Source: M3007 sp044350415 (GTDB taxonomy: Bacteria > Bacteroidota > Bacteroidia > Chitinophagales > Saprospiraceae). From it: 56,944 nucleotides of DNA. Of this stretch, positions 1 through 8,270 are shown one piece after another (the first letter of the stretch is position 1; every line of letters begins with the position of its first letter). Location: NCBI GenBank assembly GCA_044350415.1, contig JBILHQ010000010.1, forward strand, positions 1 to 56,944, written 5' to 3'. The notes beneath the pieces were generated by a model. The model worked only from the letters and a program-made list of their open reading frames with translations, did not search any database and was not told the DNA's origin. Both the position numbers and the translations under genes were made by a program.

Positions 1-684
1 CTTAAACCGCAACTCCCCCGAAAAAAGCCGTTGCATCACCCCTTTTTTGTATTGCTCCAGCAGTGCCTTTTTGCGGGTAAGCAGCTGTATCTTTTCATCT
101 ACCGCTGAGAGGAAGGTGGCGATTTTTTGTTGCTCGGGGAGGGTGGGGATTCCAAATTTAAATTTATTAATCTCCTTAACGGTCAATTGCGGTTGAGCAC
201 TTCCAAATGCAATTGTCTTTAACTGCCTATCAAGTTTAGGAGAAAAAAAGCTGGAATAAATAAAACTTGGTTCTAAATCTTTGTTTTCGTTTCTAATTAG
301 AACCATTCCCGAATTAATCCTCAAATTCTCAAGTTCAACAGAAGAATTATAAAAAGCAATATTGCCTACTGATCCTCTTGTTGTAAGTACTAAATCATTT
401 CTTTTAAGCTTTCCCTTTCGCAATAACGCATCTTTCTCCTTTGTGATAAAAACTTTCTCTTCAAAAGAAAATCCAGACTTGGTTACATTCTTGGCGCTCA
501 TAAAAAGGCAATAACCTTCTAAAGAAAAATCATCACCATTAGGATAGTTAGTGCCTCTGTCTCCATCAATAACTTTCAAATCAAACCCTGAAAGTGTATT
601 GCTTTTCCACTCCCCATCAAACTCCCTAAACCTCAACCGCGGCACCAGCATATTTTTTTTCTCTGTTCCTTTCATAACTTCCAT
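1..684 (-). CDS. hsdS: Type I restriction-modification specificity subunit HsdS (partial, N-terminal half)
   Basis: This is the DNA-recognition subunit of a type I restriction-modification enzyme. The first 228 codons are visible and the gene runs off the left edge. The N-terminus reads LVPRLRFREFDGEW, the usual start of HsdS. A target-recognition domain follows, and then the conserved helical spacer LPEQQKIATFLSAVDEKI...QYKKGVMQRLFSGELRF. HsdS normally has two recognition domains and about 400 residues, so the second half should lie outside. I chose the ATG at 684-682, which is 3 bases after the hsdM stop; an in-frame ATG at 675 is the alternative. It is the last visible gene of the rloA-rloB-hsdM-hsdS run. 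The specificity cannot be predicted from sequence. Confidence 0.93.
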   Translation of the reverse strand, partial: MEVMKGTEKKNMLVPRLRFREFDGEWKSNTLSGFDLKVIDGDRGTNYPNGDDFSLEGYCLFMSAKNVTKSGFSFEEKVFITKEKDALLRKGKLKRNDLVLTTRGSVGNIAFYNSSVELENLRINSGMVLIRNENKDLEPSFIYSSFFSPKLDRQLKTIAFGSAQPQLTVKEINKFKFGIPTLPEQQKIATFLSAVDEKIQLLTRKKALLEQYKKGVMQRLFSGELRFK

Positions 685-687
685 ATA

Positions 688-2250
688 TTAAAACGGTGTA
701 TCAATACCCAATTCCCTGCAAAAATCTGCAATAACAGCATCGGTGCTTCGGCTTTGCTCGGCGACCGCCCGCAATTCTTTAGACACCGCTTTTAAATCCA
801 CGGCATCTTCTTCCTCAAAAGTATCTACATACCGGGGAATATTGAGGTTGTAATCGTTTTCGGCGATTTCGCTCAATGGCGCGACGTGGCTGTACTTATC
901 TTCCTGCTTACGTTCTTTAAAAGCGGTAATAATTTTATGAATGTCGCCGGGGCGCAATACATTTTGCGTTTTTACTTTATCAAAATGCTGGCTTGCATCA
1001 ATGAATAATACATTGTCGCTGTGCTCCCTTTTTTTCTTCAGCACCAAAATACAAGTCGGAATACTGGTACCATAAAAGATATTGGCAGGTAACCCGATCA
1101 CGGCATCTAATTGGTTCTTTTCTTTGATCAAATACTCGCGGATATGTCCTTCCGCGCCGCCCCGGAACAACACCCCGTGCGGCAGTACACACGCCATGGT
1201 GCCGTTGTCGGCCAACTGGTGGATCATGTGCTGCACAAAAGCGAAGTCGGCCGTTCCTTTAGGGGCCAACCGGCCATAAGGCGCATAGCGGTCGTCGCTC
1301 ATAAACAACGGACTGGCGCTCCACTCGGCCGAGAACGGCGGATTGGCGACAATGGCTTCGAAGCGCTGGTCGAAGTGTTGTGGCCGCTCCAGGGTATCTT
1401 CGTTTTTGATGTCGAACTTTTTGTAATGCACATCGTGCATGATCATATTCATGCGGCACAGGTTGTAGGTGGTCGGGTTACTTTCCTGTCCGTAAAAAGC
1501 AGATACTTCCTGCACTTCCTTGGCCACGCGCAGCAATAAAGAACCGGAGCCGCAAGTGGGGTCGTATACCGATTTCAGTTTGGTTTTGCCCACCGTCACT
1601 AATCGCGCCAACACCGTACTCACTTGCTGTGGCGTATAAAACTCCCCTGCTTTTTTACCGGCCCCGCTGGCAAACTTACCAATTAGGTATTCGTAGGCAT
1701 CGCCCAGTACATCACTTTCCGTATTTTTCAAATCGAAATCAATCTCGTTCAAATGGGAAAGCACCTTGACAATCAGTTCGTTTTTGTCGTTTTCTGATTT
1801 ACCGAGTTTGTGACTGGATAAATCCAGGTCTGCAAACAGGTTGCCAAAATCCTCTTCACTTTCGGAGCCCATGGTGCTTTGCTCGATAGAGATCAGCACT
1901 TTGGAGAGGTCGTCTAAGATGAACTTGCTTTTGCCTTCGGCATTGCCCCGGCGCGCGAGTTCATCGAACAGTTCGGAAGGTTTGAGGAAGTAGCCGAGTT
2001 TGTCCAGGGCTTCGTCTTTTACCGCATCCAGCAATGCCTGACTTTCCGGGTGGTTTTCCACTTCCTCGTAAGTGATATTGTCGGGCGCTAAGATGGTATT
2101 GGCGTAAGTGTTCATCTTTTCGCTGAGGTATTTGTAAAAGATGAACCCCAGAATATAGTCCCTGAAATCGTCGGCATCCATTTTGCCGCGGAGGGTATCG
2201 GCAATTTTCCAGAGTTGTTGTTCGAGTTGTTGTTTTTTGTCGATGGACAT
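688..2250 (-). CDS. hsdM: Type I restriction-modification methyltransferase subunit HsdM
   Basis: N6-adenine DNA methyltransferase subunit of a type I system, 520 aa, a normal family length. Residues 1-150 form the HsdM N-terminal helical domain (DFRDYILGFIFYKYLSEK). The Rossmann methylase follows. AGEFYTP at 201-207 precedes the S-adenosylmethionine-binding motif I DPTCGSGSLLL at 230-240, and the catalytic motif IV NPPF is at 303-306. It pairs with HsdS, whose start lies 3 bases downstream, so the two are almost certainly translationally coupled. No hsdR is visible; it could lie beyond the left edge. It is preceded at about 85 bp by rloB on the same strand, suggesting one transcript. Confidence 0.97.
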   Translation of the reverse strand: MSIDKKQQLEQQLWKIADTLRGKMDADDFRDYILGFIFYKYLSEKMNTYANTILAPDNITYEEVENHPESQALLDAVKDEALDKLGYFLKPSELFDELARRGNAEGKSKFILDDLSKVLISIEQSTMGSESEEDFGNLFADLDLSSHKLGKSENDKNELIVKVLSHLNEIDFDLKNTESDVLGDAYEYLIGKFASGAGKKAGEFYTPQQVSTVLARLVTVGKTKLKSVYDPTCGSGSLLLRVAKEVQEVSAFYGQESNPTTYNLCRMNMIMHDVHYKKFDIKNEDTLERPQHFDQRFEAIVANPPFSAEWSASPLFMSDDRYAPYGRLAPKGTADFAFVQHMIHQLADNGTMACVLPHGVLFRGGAEGHIREYLIKEKNQLDAVIGLPANIFYGTSIPTCILVLKKKREHSDNVLFIDASQHFDKVKTQNVLRPGDIHKIITAFKERKQEDKYSHVAPLSEIAENDYNLNIPRYVDTFEEEDAVDLKAVSKELRAVAEQSRSTDAVIADFCRELGIDTPF

Positions 2251-2334
2251 AATTATTTGTTACTTGGCGAGTTTAAGCGGTTAGCGTGGTGTGTGATGGG
2301 TTTTCAGATGCCTTTTTTTCTCGAAGCGGATAGT

Positions 2335-2976
2335 TTACTTTTTGAATAGCTCCCCAAATGCTGCATCTTCAAAAAACAATTGCATTTCAGACATTCCTTT
2401 ATTTGGGTTTTCGGGATCAAACAATTTTAAAGCAGCAGCATTTTTTAAAGCGTCTGCAATATTTGGTTTTAGTCGTAAGTAAATATCGTTGTCTTGCCTG
2501 GTATAATATTTTTGAGTTTTTTCGTAGTCTTTTAAATATTTTTTCAATTGCTTTTCTGCTCCTTCGCAAGTGTCAAAATATTTTGAAGTTGCTTCGAAAT
2601 GGAGCAATAGCCAAAATTCAAGGCAAGGATTATTTACGATCACTAAAACATTTTTGTGTTTTTCAGCAATCGTTTTTTTATAAACTAAAAGTGATTGGAG
2701 TGCAGTCTTTCTTCCAACTTTAGCACTTTTTGTGTCACTCAAGATTACATCAAAGTCAATCATCCAAAACACCTTCGTGTAATCTTCCGAAAGTTGGATG
2801 ACAGATTCAAACTGTTCAGACAGTTTTTTTCGTTGAGGGATTTTTGGCTCAATATTTACGACAATTGACCTTTCATTCCTTTTGAGCATTTGTAAATACC
2901 AAATTTCACAATCGCCATCTACGACAACTGCAAAAGCTGGTTTACTTTTTAATGGAATAGTTCTAATTTTTCTCAT
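2335..2976 (-). CDS. rloB: RloB family protein
   Basis: RloB-family protein of about 213 aa, an 'R-linked ORF' often found inside type I restriction loci and a relative of the second component of AbiL-type abortive-infection pairs (family knowledge). Family hallmarks are visible, counted from the upstream ATG at 2988: the acidic VDGDCEIWYL near residues 23-32, an acidic strand FWMIDFDV near 74-81, and NNPCLEFWLLLHF near 119-131. The layout suggests a TOPRIM-like nuclease fold, which is inference. The ATG at 2976 gives a start like other RloB proteins; the upstream ATG at 2988 is also possible. Either start overlaps the end of rloA (stop at 2965-2963), so the two are coupled and probably act together. 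Confidence 0.88.
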   Translation of the reverse strand: MRKIRTIPLKSKPAFAVVVDGDCEIWYLQMLKRNERSIVVNIEPKIPQRKKLSEQFESVIQLSEDYTKVFWMIDFDVILSDTKSAKVGRKTALQSLLVYKKTIAEKHKNVLVIVNNPCLEFWLLLHFEATSKYFDTCEGAEKQLKKYLKDYEKTQKYYTRQDNDIYLRLKPNIADALKNAAALKLFDPENPNKGMSEMQLFFEDAAFGELFKK

Positions 2977-4273
2977 CGTCAAGGTCAATATAGTAATCTC
3001 CTAAATTAGGAGTGCCGCCTAATCTGCCACTTTTGTATGCGTTGAAAATATTACTGGTGTCTCTGACAACCGAACTGTCGAAATCGGATAGTGAATATAA
3101 TTCTGTCGCACAAGTGTCTGATTTATCAGTAAACCAAATGACATCATTTCTGAAAATATCCTTAGAATTTAAAATTTCCCGGTTGTGAGTGGTTGCAATA
3201 ATTTGAGATTTTTTAGCATTGATTAAAAATGACAAAAGAAAATGTGTATACAATTCCGGGTGTAATGAGGCTTCTAATTCATCTATAGGGAAGACGACTG
3301 AACCTCTTATTAACAAACTCAACAGCCCTGCAAAGCCGTAATATCGCCTTGTTCCTTGCGATTCCAATTCAAAGGGAAGGCTATATTTTTCCTCTTTGAC
3401 AGTATGTTCAAACTCCAGGTTTACGGAAGTTATTTTACCTTTATTTTTTAATTCATTTATTTTATCATCAGGTGTCTTTAGTTGCTTTTCAATAAATTCA
3501 AGAAATCCATCGGGAATATCTTTCTCCTCCTCCTGAATTAAAATATCTGAAATATTAAAATCTGCTTTTCTTAAAATATTGACGACTAATTCTTTTTGAA
3601 TTTCAGATTTGTCAATTCTTTGTGTAACAAATGCCTGGAGTTCTGTTTGTGTATAAATCAATGGTTTTAAGTAATCCTTAAACCAATCTGTCGTGTCTTT
3701 TAATTCTTTTAATTCGATATTCGTTTTAAGAAATCCACCCAGAACAGTATTGTTCCAAAGTGTATTTGATTCTAAAGTCTTTTCAAATGTTTTATCTTTT
3801 TTTATCGTACTTCCAAATGTAATTTCAGTGAATTGTTTCTCTATATTGGTTGTGCGCTTAAACACATTTGCTTTTTTGATATTAAAAAAGTTAAGTTCCT
3901 CTTTTATTACGGCATTTTTATTAAACTCGACTTCATAAAAATATCTAACGTCATTTTGAATGAACTCAATAGCAATTATGGAGTTTTGCCGAGGGGTTTT
4001 AGCATCAAATAGAAAGGGGGTAAATTCAAGTGGGTCAGTTTTTTTCTTAGCAGGCTCTAAAACGATGTCTCTTAAAAAGTCTAATGCTTTTAAAATTGTT
4101 GTCTTGCCCGAAGCATTAGCACCGTAGATTAATGCTAATTTCAGTAATCTCATCCCGCCGTTAGCCTTAATTATATAATGATCTTCCAGATGGTCTGATT
4201 TGTCTGCTTCAAAGGAAAGTACTTGCTTGTCCTTTATGGAGCCGAAATTTTGAACACTAAAGTTTACTATCAT
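2963..4273 (-). CDS. rloA: RloA-like AAA/ABC-type ATPase
   Basis: 436-aa OLD/SMC-like ATPase, partner of RloB. Walker A GANASGKT sits at 51-58. An ABC-signature-like ESQGTRR is near 300. Walker B plus the SLHP motif (PIDELEASLHPE) lies at 326-337 and the switch histidine in IIATTH at 355-360. The N-terminus (FSVQNFGSIKD) is the usual start of these AAA_15/AAA_21 proteins. In known two-gene defence pairs of this layout the ATPase senses infection and controls the partner effector; that role here is inference. The first gene of the run; a perfect palindrome lies 73 bp upstream (4346-4368). Codons are AT-rich compared with the flanking metabolic genes, as is common for transferred defence genes. 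Confidence 0.88.
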   Translation of the reverse strand: MIVNFSVQNFGSIKDKQVLSFEADKSDHLEDHYIIKANGGMRLLKLALIYGANASGKTTILKALDFLRDIVLEPAKKKTDPLEFTPFLFDAKTPRQNSIIAIEFIQNDVRYFYEVEFNKNAVIKEELNFFNIKKANVFKRTTNIEKQFTEITFGSTIKKDKTFEKTLESNTLWNNTVLGGFLKTNIELKELKDTTDWFKDYLKPLIYTQTELQAFVTQRIDKSEIQKELVVNILRKADFNISDILIQEEEKDIPDGFLEFIEKQLKTPDDKINELKNKGKITSVNLEFEHTVKEEKYSLPFELESQGTRRYYGFAGLLSLLIRGSVVFPIDELEASLHPELYTHFLLSFLINAKKSQIIATTHNREILNSKDIFRNDVIWFTDKSDTCATELYSLSDFDSSVVRDTSNIFNAYKSGRLGGTPNLGDYYIDLDDEKN

Positions 4274-4345
4274 TTTAGGTTGTCAATATGTAAATGGACT
4301 GCAATATTAGGTAAAAAAATTGAAATTAAGAAATTTTTACGTTTA

Positions 4346-4368
4346 AATTTGTAAATCATTTACAAATT
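4346..4368. promoter_or_regulatory. Perfect 23-bp palindrome upstream of rloA (candidate operator)
   Basis: Two 11-base arms, AATTTGTAAAT and ATTTACAAATT, flank a single central base in the AT-rich leader 73 bp upstream of the rloA start. The size and perfect symmetry fit a dimeric repressor site controlling the rloAB-hsdMS run. No regulator gene is visible beside it. No clear Bacteroidota promoter hexamers could be placed with confidence. Confidence 0.45.
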
Positions 4369-4454
4369 AATTCAAAAACACAAAGCGCATGCCGCATTGT
4401 TCCCTTTGAAAACAATACAGCACGCGCTATCAATTCCCCCAAATCCCCTCGCCC

Positions 4455-6791
4455 CTAAAACTCAATTTTATAACTCAAATTCGGAATAATGACCGACGCC
4501 AAATCCTTGTCGATCGTGTTGTGGATATGGTTGTATTGGTATCCGTTGAAGTCAGGTTGTCCGGTGATGTTCAGTATTTTCAGGGCGATTTCGCGGGAGC
4601 TTTTTTTCTTGTTGATTTTGTAACTGGCGGTGAAATGGACATTTAATGAAGGAGCCGTTTGCATTTTAAAGGCTTGAGTTTCGTTATACACCACCTCCTT
4701 TTCCAAATAAGTCGCGGCCTCGTCGACAGGCGAATACCGGTTGCCGCCCTGGTAGGTCAGCCGGGTATTCAGACTTAAGGTATTTTGGTTGTTTTTTCCC
4801 ATTTGCCATTCCTTGCCGATCAGAAAATTGAACACATAGTTCCGGTTGAACCGGGTGCTGCGCCAAACACCGTCGCCGCCTTTATATTCCGAATTGAACA
4901 CCGATGCGGTGAGTAAATAATAGTACCCTTTGGAAATATATTTTTCAAGGGTAATGTCGATCCCGTAATTTTTGCCTTCTCCGGTATTTTGCAGTTTTTC
5001 GCCAAAAAACAGGTCATTTTGAAGATTGATGAAGGAAAAAGAACTATCGGCTATGACAGGCACGGAGAACAGTTGCTGAAAATACGGCTCGATTTTGACA
5101 TGGATCAGGTCGGTGATATTCCGGTCGTAACTCAGTACCAGGTGGTGCGCTTTGGTAAAATCGAGGTCTTTGTTGACGGCCGTTTCGCCTGTTGCCACGG
5201 AATTATTGAAATAGTAATTTAACTTTTCCAGGCGGCTGTGCAATCCATAAGCCAGACCGATGGATTGTTTTTTGTTGAGTTCCTGCCGGAATCCGAGTCG
5301 GGGCTCGATGGTATAATGGTTGTTCAGCGTAAACACCTGGCTATTGATGCCGATATTCATCAGGAGTTTACGGGTGATATTGACCGACGAACTGCTGTAC
5401 CCTGCCATCACGGAACTGAACCCATTGGCATTCACAATTTCCTGTGGCGGAGCACCGGCAGCCAGAGAATTGTTGAGCTGGATATCGTACCGCATACCTG
5501 TGAGTACGACGCCTGTTTTGTTGGTGTGACGGGCACTGAATTTTTTGTTGACGAAGGACGACACCACAAAATTCCAATTGGTGTTGGCAATCTTGCTTTG
5601 CGGCAGGAGGGTCAATTCCGGGTTCAACTTTTCGGTGGTCCAGTCCGTATGGGTGGCTGTGGCGGCCAGAGTGGTTTTGATATAGGCATTGTTCCTAAAA
5701 AAATATTTGTGGCTCATGCCTGCCACGCCCATCGACTGCTTGATAACATTGTGCTCATTATCATCGGTATACACCCATTTTGCTGCATCGGTTTTGGCTT
5801 TTGACGCAGCGCCGTCGGTCATGCCGAGGCCCCAAATCGAGAAGATACCTGCTTTGGCGGTAGGAAAGTTCAACTTGAAGGAAAGATCCTGGTATTTGAT
5901 ACTGCCGGCGTCTTCGGGCAACAAGGGCGCCAACAGCGCTAAGGTGGAATACCGGTAATTGAAGAGATAAGAGGACCGGCCATCTTTTTTAAAAGGACCT
6001 TCCGACGAGGCATCTATACCCAGAAAACCTGCCTGAAAAGTATGTTCCCGCTTCTGGTTATTGCCCGTTCTCATGGCAATGTCAAAAACGCCCGACAACG
6101 CATTGTTGTATTCGGCCGGAAATGCCCCGGTGAAGAAATCGGAGTTCGCCAACATCTGACTGCTTAATGCGGTAAGGGTGCCACCACCCAAGGAGTTCAG
6201 GTCTGCAAAGTGATTGGGATTAGGGATTTCCACGCCTTCCATTTTCCATTGCAGGAATTTAGGCGCATTACCCCTTACAATGATGCCGTTTTCGCCGGTA
6301 TTGCTGGCTACGCCGGCCATCGAAGATGCTAAACGGGCGGGATCGTCAAAGCCGCCTGCATAGCGTTTCGCTTCTTCGACACTCAGCATTTTGGCGCTGA
6401 CGGTGGCCATGGTATTCAGTGGTTGTTCTTTGTTTACCCGGGGTTTGATCACCACTTCGTTCAGCAACGAATTGCTTTCTTTGAGCGGGATGGTCAAAAA
6501 AGTTTGCTTGCCGGAAATGACGGTTATTTCCCGCATCAATGCGGGTTCATAGCCGACAAATTTGACTTGCAGGTCATATCGTCCGACAGGTACGTTGGGG
6601 ATAGTGAAATTTCCGGCAGTGTCGGTGGTGGTGCCCAGAACCGCGTTGGTTTGGAGCAGGCCTACGGAAGCAAATGCTACCGGAGCGTTGGAGGCGACAT
6701 CAATCACTGTCCCGCGAATGGTTTGGGCAGGTTGGGCAAATACATTTATTGTAAAAAATACAAGAATGGAAATAATAAAAATTCGGATCAT
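4455..6791 (-). CDS. TonB-dependent outer-membrane receptor with carboxypeptidase-like regulatory domain
   Basis: 778-aa outer-membrane TonB-dependent receptor. A signal peptide (FIISILVFFTINVFAQ) is followed at about 22-105 by a CarboxypepD_reg-like beta domain (IRGTVIDVASNAPVAFASV...GRYDLQVKFVGYEP). The plug comes next (GENGIIVRGNAPKFLQWKMEGVEIPNP near 165-190, then GAFPAEYNNALSGVFDI) and a 22-strand-type barrel ends in the outer-membrane Phe (LSYKIEF). The substrate is unknown; no SusD follows, so a polysaccharide system is not supported. It stands alone, with the ATG preceded by about 420 bp of repeat-rich spacer. A 16-bp palindrome at 6846-6861, 55 bp upstream of the start, could be an operator for it. 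Confidence 0.93.
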   Translation of the reverse strand: MIRIFIISILVFFTINVFAQPAQTIRGTVIDVASNAPVAFASVGLLQTNAVLGTTTDTAGNFTIPNVPVGRYDLQVKFVGYEPALMREITVISGKQTFLTIPLKESNSLLNEVVIKPRVNKEQPLNTMATVSAKMLSVEEAKRYAGGFDDPARLASSMAGVASNTGENGIIVRGNAPKFLQWKMEGVEIPNPNHFADLNSLGGGTLTALSSQMLANSDFFTGAFPAEYNNALSGVFDIAMRTGNNQKREHTFQAGFLGIDASSEGPFKKDGRSSYLFNYRYSTLALLAPLLPEDAGSIKYQDLSFKLNFPTAKAGIFSIWGLGMTDGAASKAKTDAAKWVYTDDNEHNVIKQSMGVAGMSHKYFFRNNAYIKTTLAATATHTDWTTEKLNPELTLLPQSKIANTNWNFVVSSFVNKKFSARHTNKTGVVLTGMRYDIQLNNSLAAGAPPQEIVNANGFSSVMAGYSSSSVNITRKLLMNIGINSQVFTLNNHYTIEPRLGFRQELNKKQSIGLAYGLHSRLEKLNYYFNNSVATGETAVNKDLDFTKAHHLVLSYDRNITDLIHVKIEPYFQQLFSVPVIADSSFSFINLQNDLFFGEKLQNTGEGKNYGIDITLEKYISKGYYYLLTASVFNSEYKGGDGVWRSTRFNRNYVFNFLIGKEWQMGKNNQNTLSLNTRLTYQGGNRYSPVDEAATYLEKEVVYNETQAFKMQTAPSLNVHFTASYKINKKKSSREIALKILNITGQPDFNGYQYNHIHNTIDKDLASVIIPNLSYKIEF

Positions 6792-6845
6792 ATTTATTTA
6801 GAAGTTAGAAAGTGCAAAGGTCTTTCTAACCCTAAATTGGTGCAA

Positions 6846-6861
6846 TACTGATAAATCAGTA
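6846..6861. promoter_or_regulatory. Palindrome TACTGATAAATCAGTA, part of a 14-bp direct repeat
   Basis: A perfect 16-bp palindrome 55 bp upstream of the TonB-receptor start. The 14-base string TGATAAATCAGTAC occurs at 6849-6862 and again at 7201-7214, just beyond the stop of the PAS-LuxR gene. The pair could be operator copies, or a duplicated target site flanking an insertion, because the 338 bp between them hold only repeat-like DNA. Confidence 0.4.
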
Positions 6862-6883
6862 CATGCTTCCATAGCAACAAGTC

Positions 6884-6950
6884 TCTACTTTGTCACTTTA
6901 AAAAGTGTAAAAGGATGAAGTTAGTCTAACTATTATATTCTTCTTTTTTC
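6884..6950 (+). repeat. Degenerate partial copy of the interspersed inverted-repeat element
   Basis: CTACTTTGTCACTTTAAAA matches the inverted ends of the element at 31483-32006. The next 45 bases (GTGTAAAAGGATGAAGTTAG and on) follow the reverse complement of its right arm with scattered substitutions. This is the most decayed of the four copies in the window. Confidence 0.6.
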
Positions 6951-7015
6951 AGTTCCTGAACGAAGTGAAGGAACCGAAAAGCCTATCCTAACTTTACCAT
7001 TCCGGGATTCCCAGT

Positions 7016-7176
7016 TATAGTCACCGCGAAGTGGTTTTGTAAATGCTCGGTTTCCCTCCGCCCCGCTGACTGCGTTGTAAAGCCTCGCCGATGCGCTGCA
7101 TCGCCTGCGTTTTACGCCTTGTCAACGGAACTGATGAAAACCGATCATTTTACAAAACTACTTCGCGGTGACTATA
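7016..7176. repeat. 161-bp imperfect palindromic element
   Basis: Outer arms TATAGTCACCGCGAAGT(G/A)GTTTTGT... at 7016-7052 and their complement at 7138-7176 pair almost perfectly. The core contains a second palindrome around GCCGATGCGCTGCATCGCC and, on the minus strand, the landmarks GACAAGGCG...CGAGG...CAACGCAGTCAG. Similar landmarks lie in the same order in the two palindromes at 9194-9514, whose arms are different. It lies between the PAS-LuxR gene and the TonB-receptor promoter, in non-coding DNA. Confidence 0.7.
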
Positions 7177-7214
7177 CGTACATAGTAATGATTTTAAAAG
7201 TGATAAATCAGTAC

Positions 7215-7985
7215 TTAATCCAACAATCCAAATTTGGACGCAAACATGATCGCTTCCAGTGAATTATTCGCCCCCAGTTTTTCTAAAAACCGTTGCCGGT
7301 GCGTATTGACGGTATGCAGACTAATCGCTAACCTGTTCGAGATTTCCTTGCTTAAAAAACCGTCTTTGACAAGTTTTAAAATTTGCATTTCTCTTTTGGT
7401 TAATTCAAACTGCGCTTTGGGCGGCACTTCCAACGGGATGATTTTGCCGGTTCGGAAATTGAGCAACTGGCTTTTGCTGCCCTCTGTTTCTTCCTGGTTG
7501 GGCGATACATCCACAATATTAAGCATGAGCCACATTTGTCCTTTGGGGTCTAATTCCAATACCTGGTACTGCTCAATCAGTCGGATGTACTGATTTTGGG
7601 CATTCAGCATGCGGTATTCATTGATCACTTTATGGTTTAATTTTTCATCGCTTGAAAATTGGTTAAATATTTTCAGGACAGAAACGCCGCTGATACTTAA
7701 CTTCAAGGAATCATCGGGATGGATTTTATCCGCAAAAAACTGTTGCCCGGCCTCTTTATAGTCGGCTGGTTCATACCCCAAAAGTCCGCCGAAGTTCGAG
7801 GAGTAAAAGACCGTTTGTCGTTTACAAAAGTCAAATATGCCGGTTCCGGAATTACCAATATCAGACAGGGTTTGCAATACCACCGCGTGTTTGGGAACGA
7901 CTGAGTAGTCCAACGCTGCTTCGTCGAATGTATACTGTGTCAGGAATTTGAAAAAGATCTCCTCAATACTGTTGTTATCTGCCAT
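7215..7985 (-). CDS. PAS-domain LuxR-family transcriptional regulator
   Basis: DNA-binding response protein of about 256 aa. The N-terminal half has a PAS fold (VFYSSNFGGLLGYEPADYKEAGQQFFADKIHPDD, then VINEYRMLNAQNQYIRLIEQYQVLELD). The C-terminus is a GerE/LuxR helix-turn-helix (LTKREMQILKLVKDGFLSKE, then LAISLHTVNTHRQRFLEKLGANN). Such proteins bind DNA as dimers after a signal reaches the PAS domain; the ligand is unknown. I chose the ATG at 7985, which lies 2 bases after the arsR-type stop. A longer reading from 8033 would overlap the upstream gene by 46 bases and add only a Thr/Asn-rich stretch. Third gene of an operon with the ArsR and reductase genes. Confidence 0.9.
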   Translation of the reverse strand: MADNNSIEEIFFKFLTQYTFDEAALDYSVVPKHAVVLQTLSDIGNSGTGIFDFCKRQTVFYSSNFGGLLGYEPADYKEAGQQFFADKIHPDDSLKLSISGVSVLKIFNQFSSDEKLNHKVINEYRMLNAQNQYIRLIEQYQVLELDPKGQMWLMLNIVDVSPNQEETEGSKSQLLNFRTGKIIPLEVPPKAQFELTKREMQILKLVKDGFLSKEISNRLAISLHTVNTHRQRFLEKLGANNSLEAIMFASKFGLLD

Positions 7986-7987
7986 GA

Positions 7988-8266
7988 TTATGGTTGTTGT
8001 GTTGTCCAAATTTGTCTGAATTGTGCCAGCCATTGATCGATTTCTTTCATTTTGCTGATATCTAATTGGTAATAAATTTCACGGCCTTGTTGTTGTTGTT
8101 GCACCAGTTCACATTCCGTCAAAATTCTTAAGTGCTTTGAAACGGCCTGTCTGGAGGTATCAAAATGCTCGGCTAAGGCATTGGGGGTCATTGTCTGAAA
8201 AGCGAGAAGGGCTATTATTGCTCTTCTCGTTGGGTCAGCAATTGCCTGGAATACATCTCTGCGCAT
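7988..8266 (-). CDS. ArsR-family winged-helix repressor
   Basis: 92-aa ArsR-type repressor: MRRDVFQAIADPTRRAI, LLAFQTMTPNALAEHF, and the recognition helix TSRQAVSKHLRILTECELV, followed by the wing QQQQQGREIYYQL. The metal-binding ELCVCDL motif of arsenic sensors is absent, so this belongs to the metal-independent branch often paired with DHFR-like or AHSA1 proteins. The start at 8266 gives the canonical N-terminus, 4 bases after the upstream stop; an upstream ATG at 8305 would overlap that gene. It is probably autoregulatory through the repeats at 8864-8905. Confidence 0.92.
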   Translation of the reverse strand: MRRDVFQAIADPTRRAIIALLAFQTMTPNALAEHFDTSRQAVSKHLRILTECELVQQQQQGREIYYQLDISKMKEIDQWLAQFRQIWTTQQP

Positions 8267-8270
8267 GGCG

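Noticed and set aside
5238..5804. Antisense open frames inside the first TonB receptor
   Set aside because: No start context or family resemblance; explained by codon bias of the true minus-strand gene.
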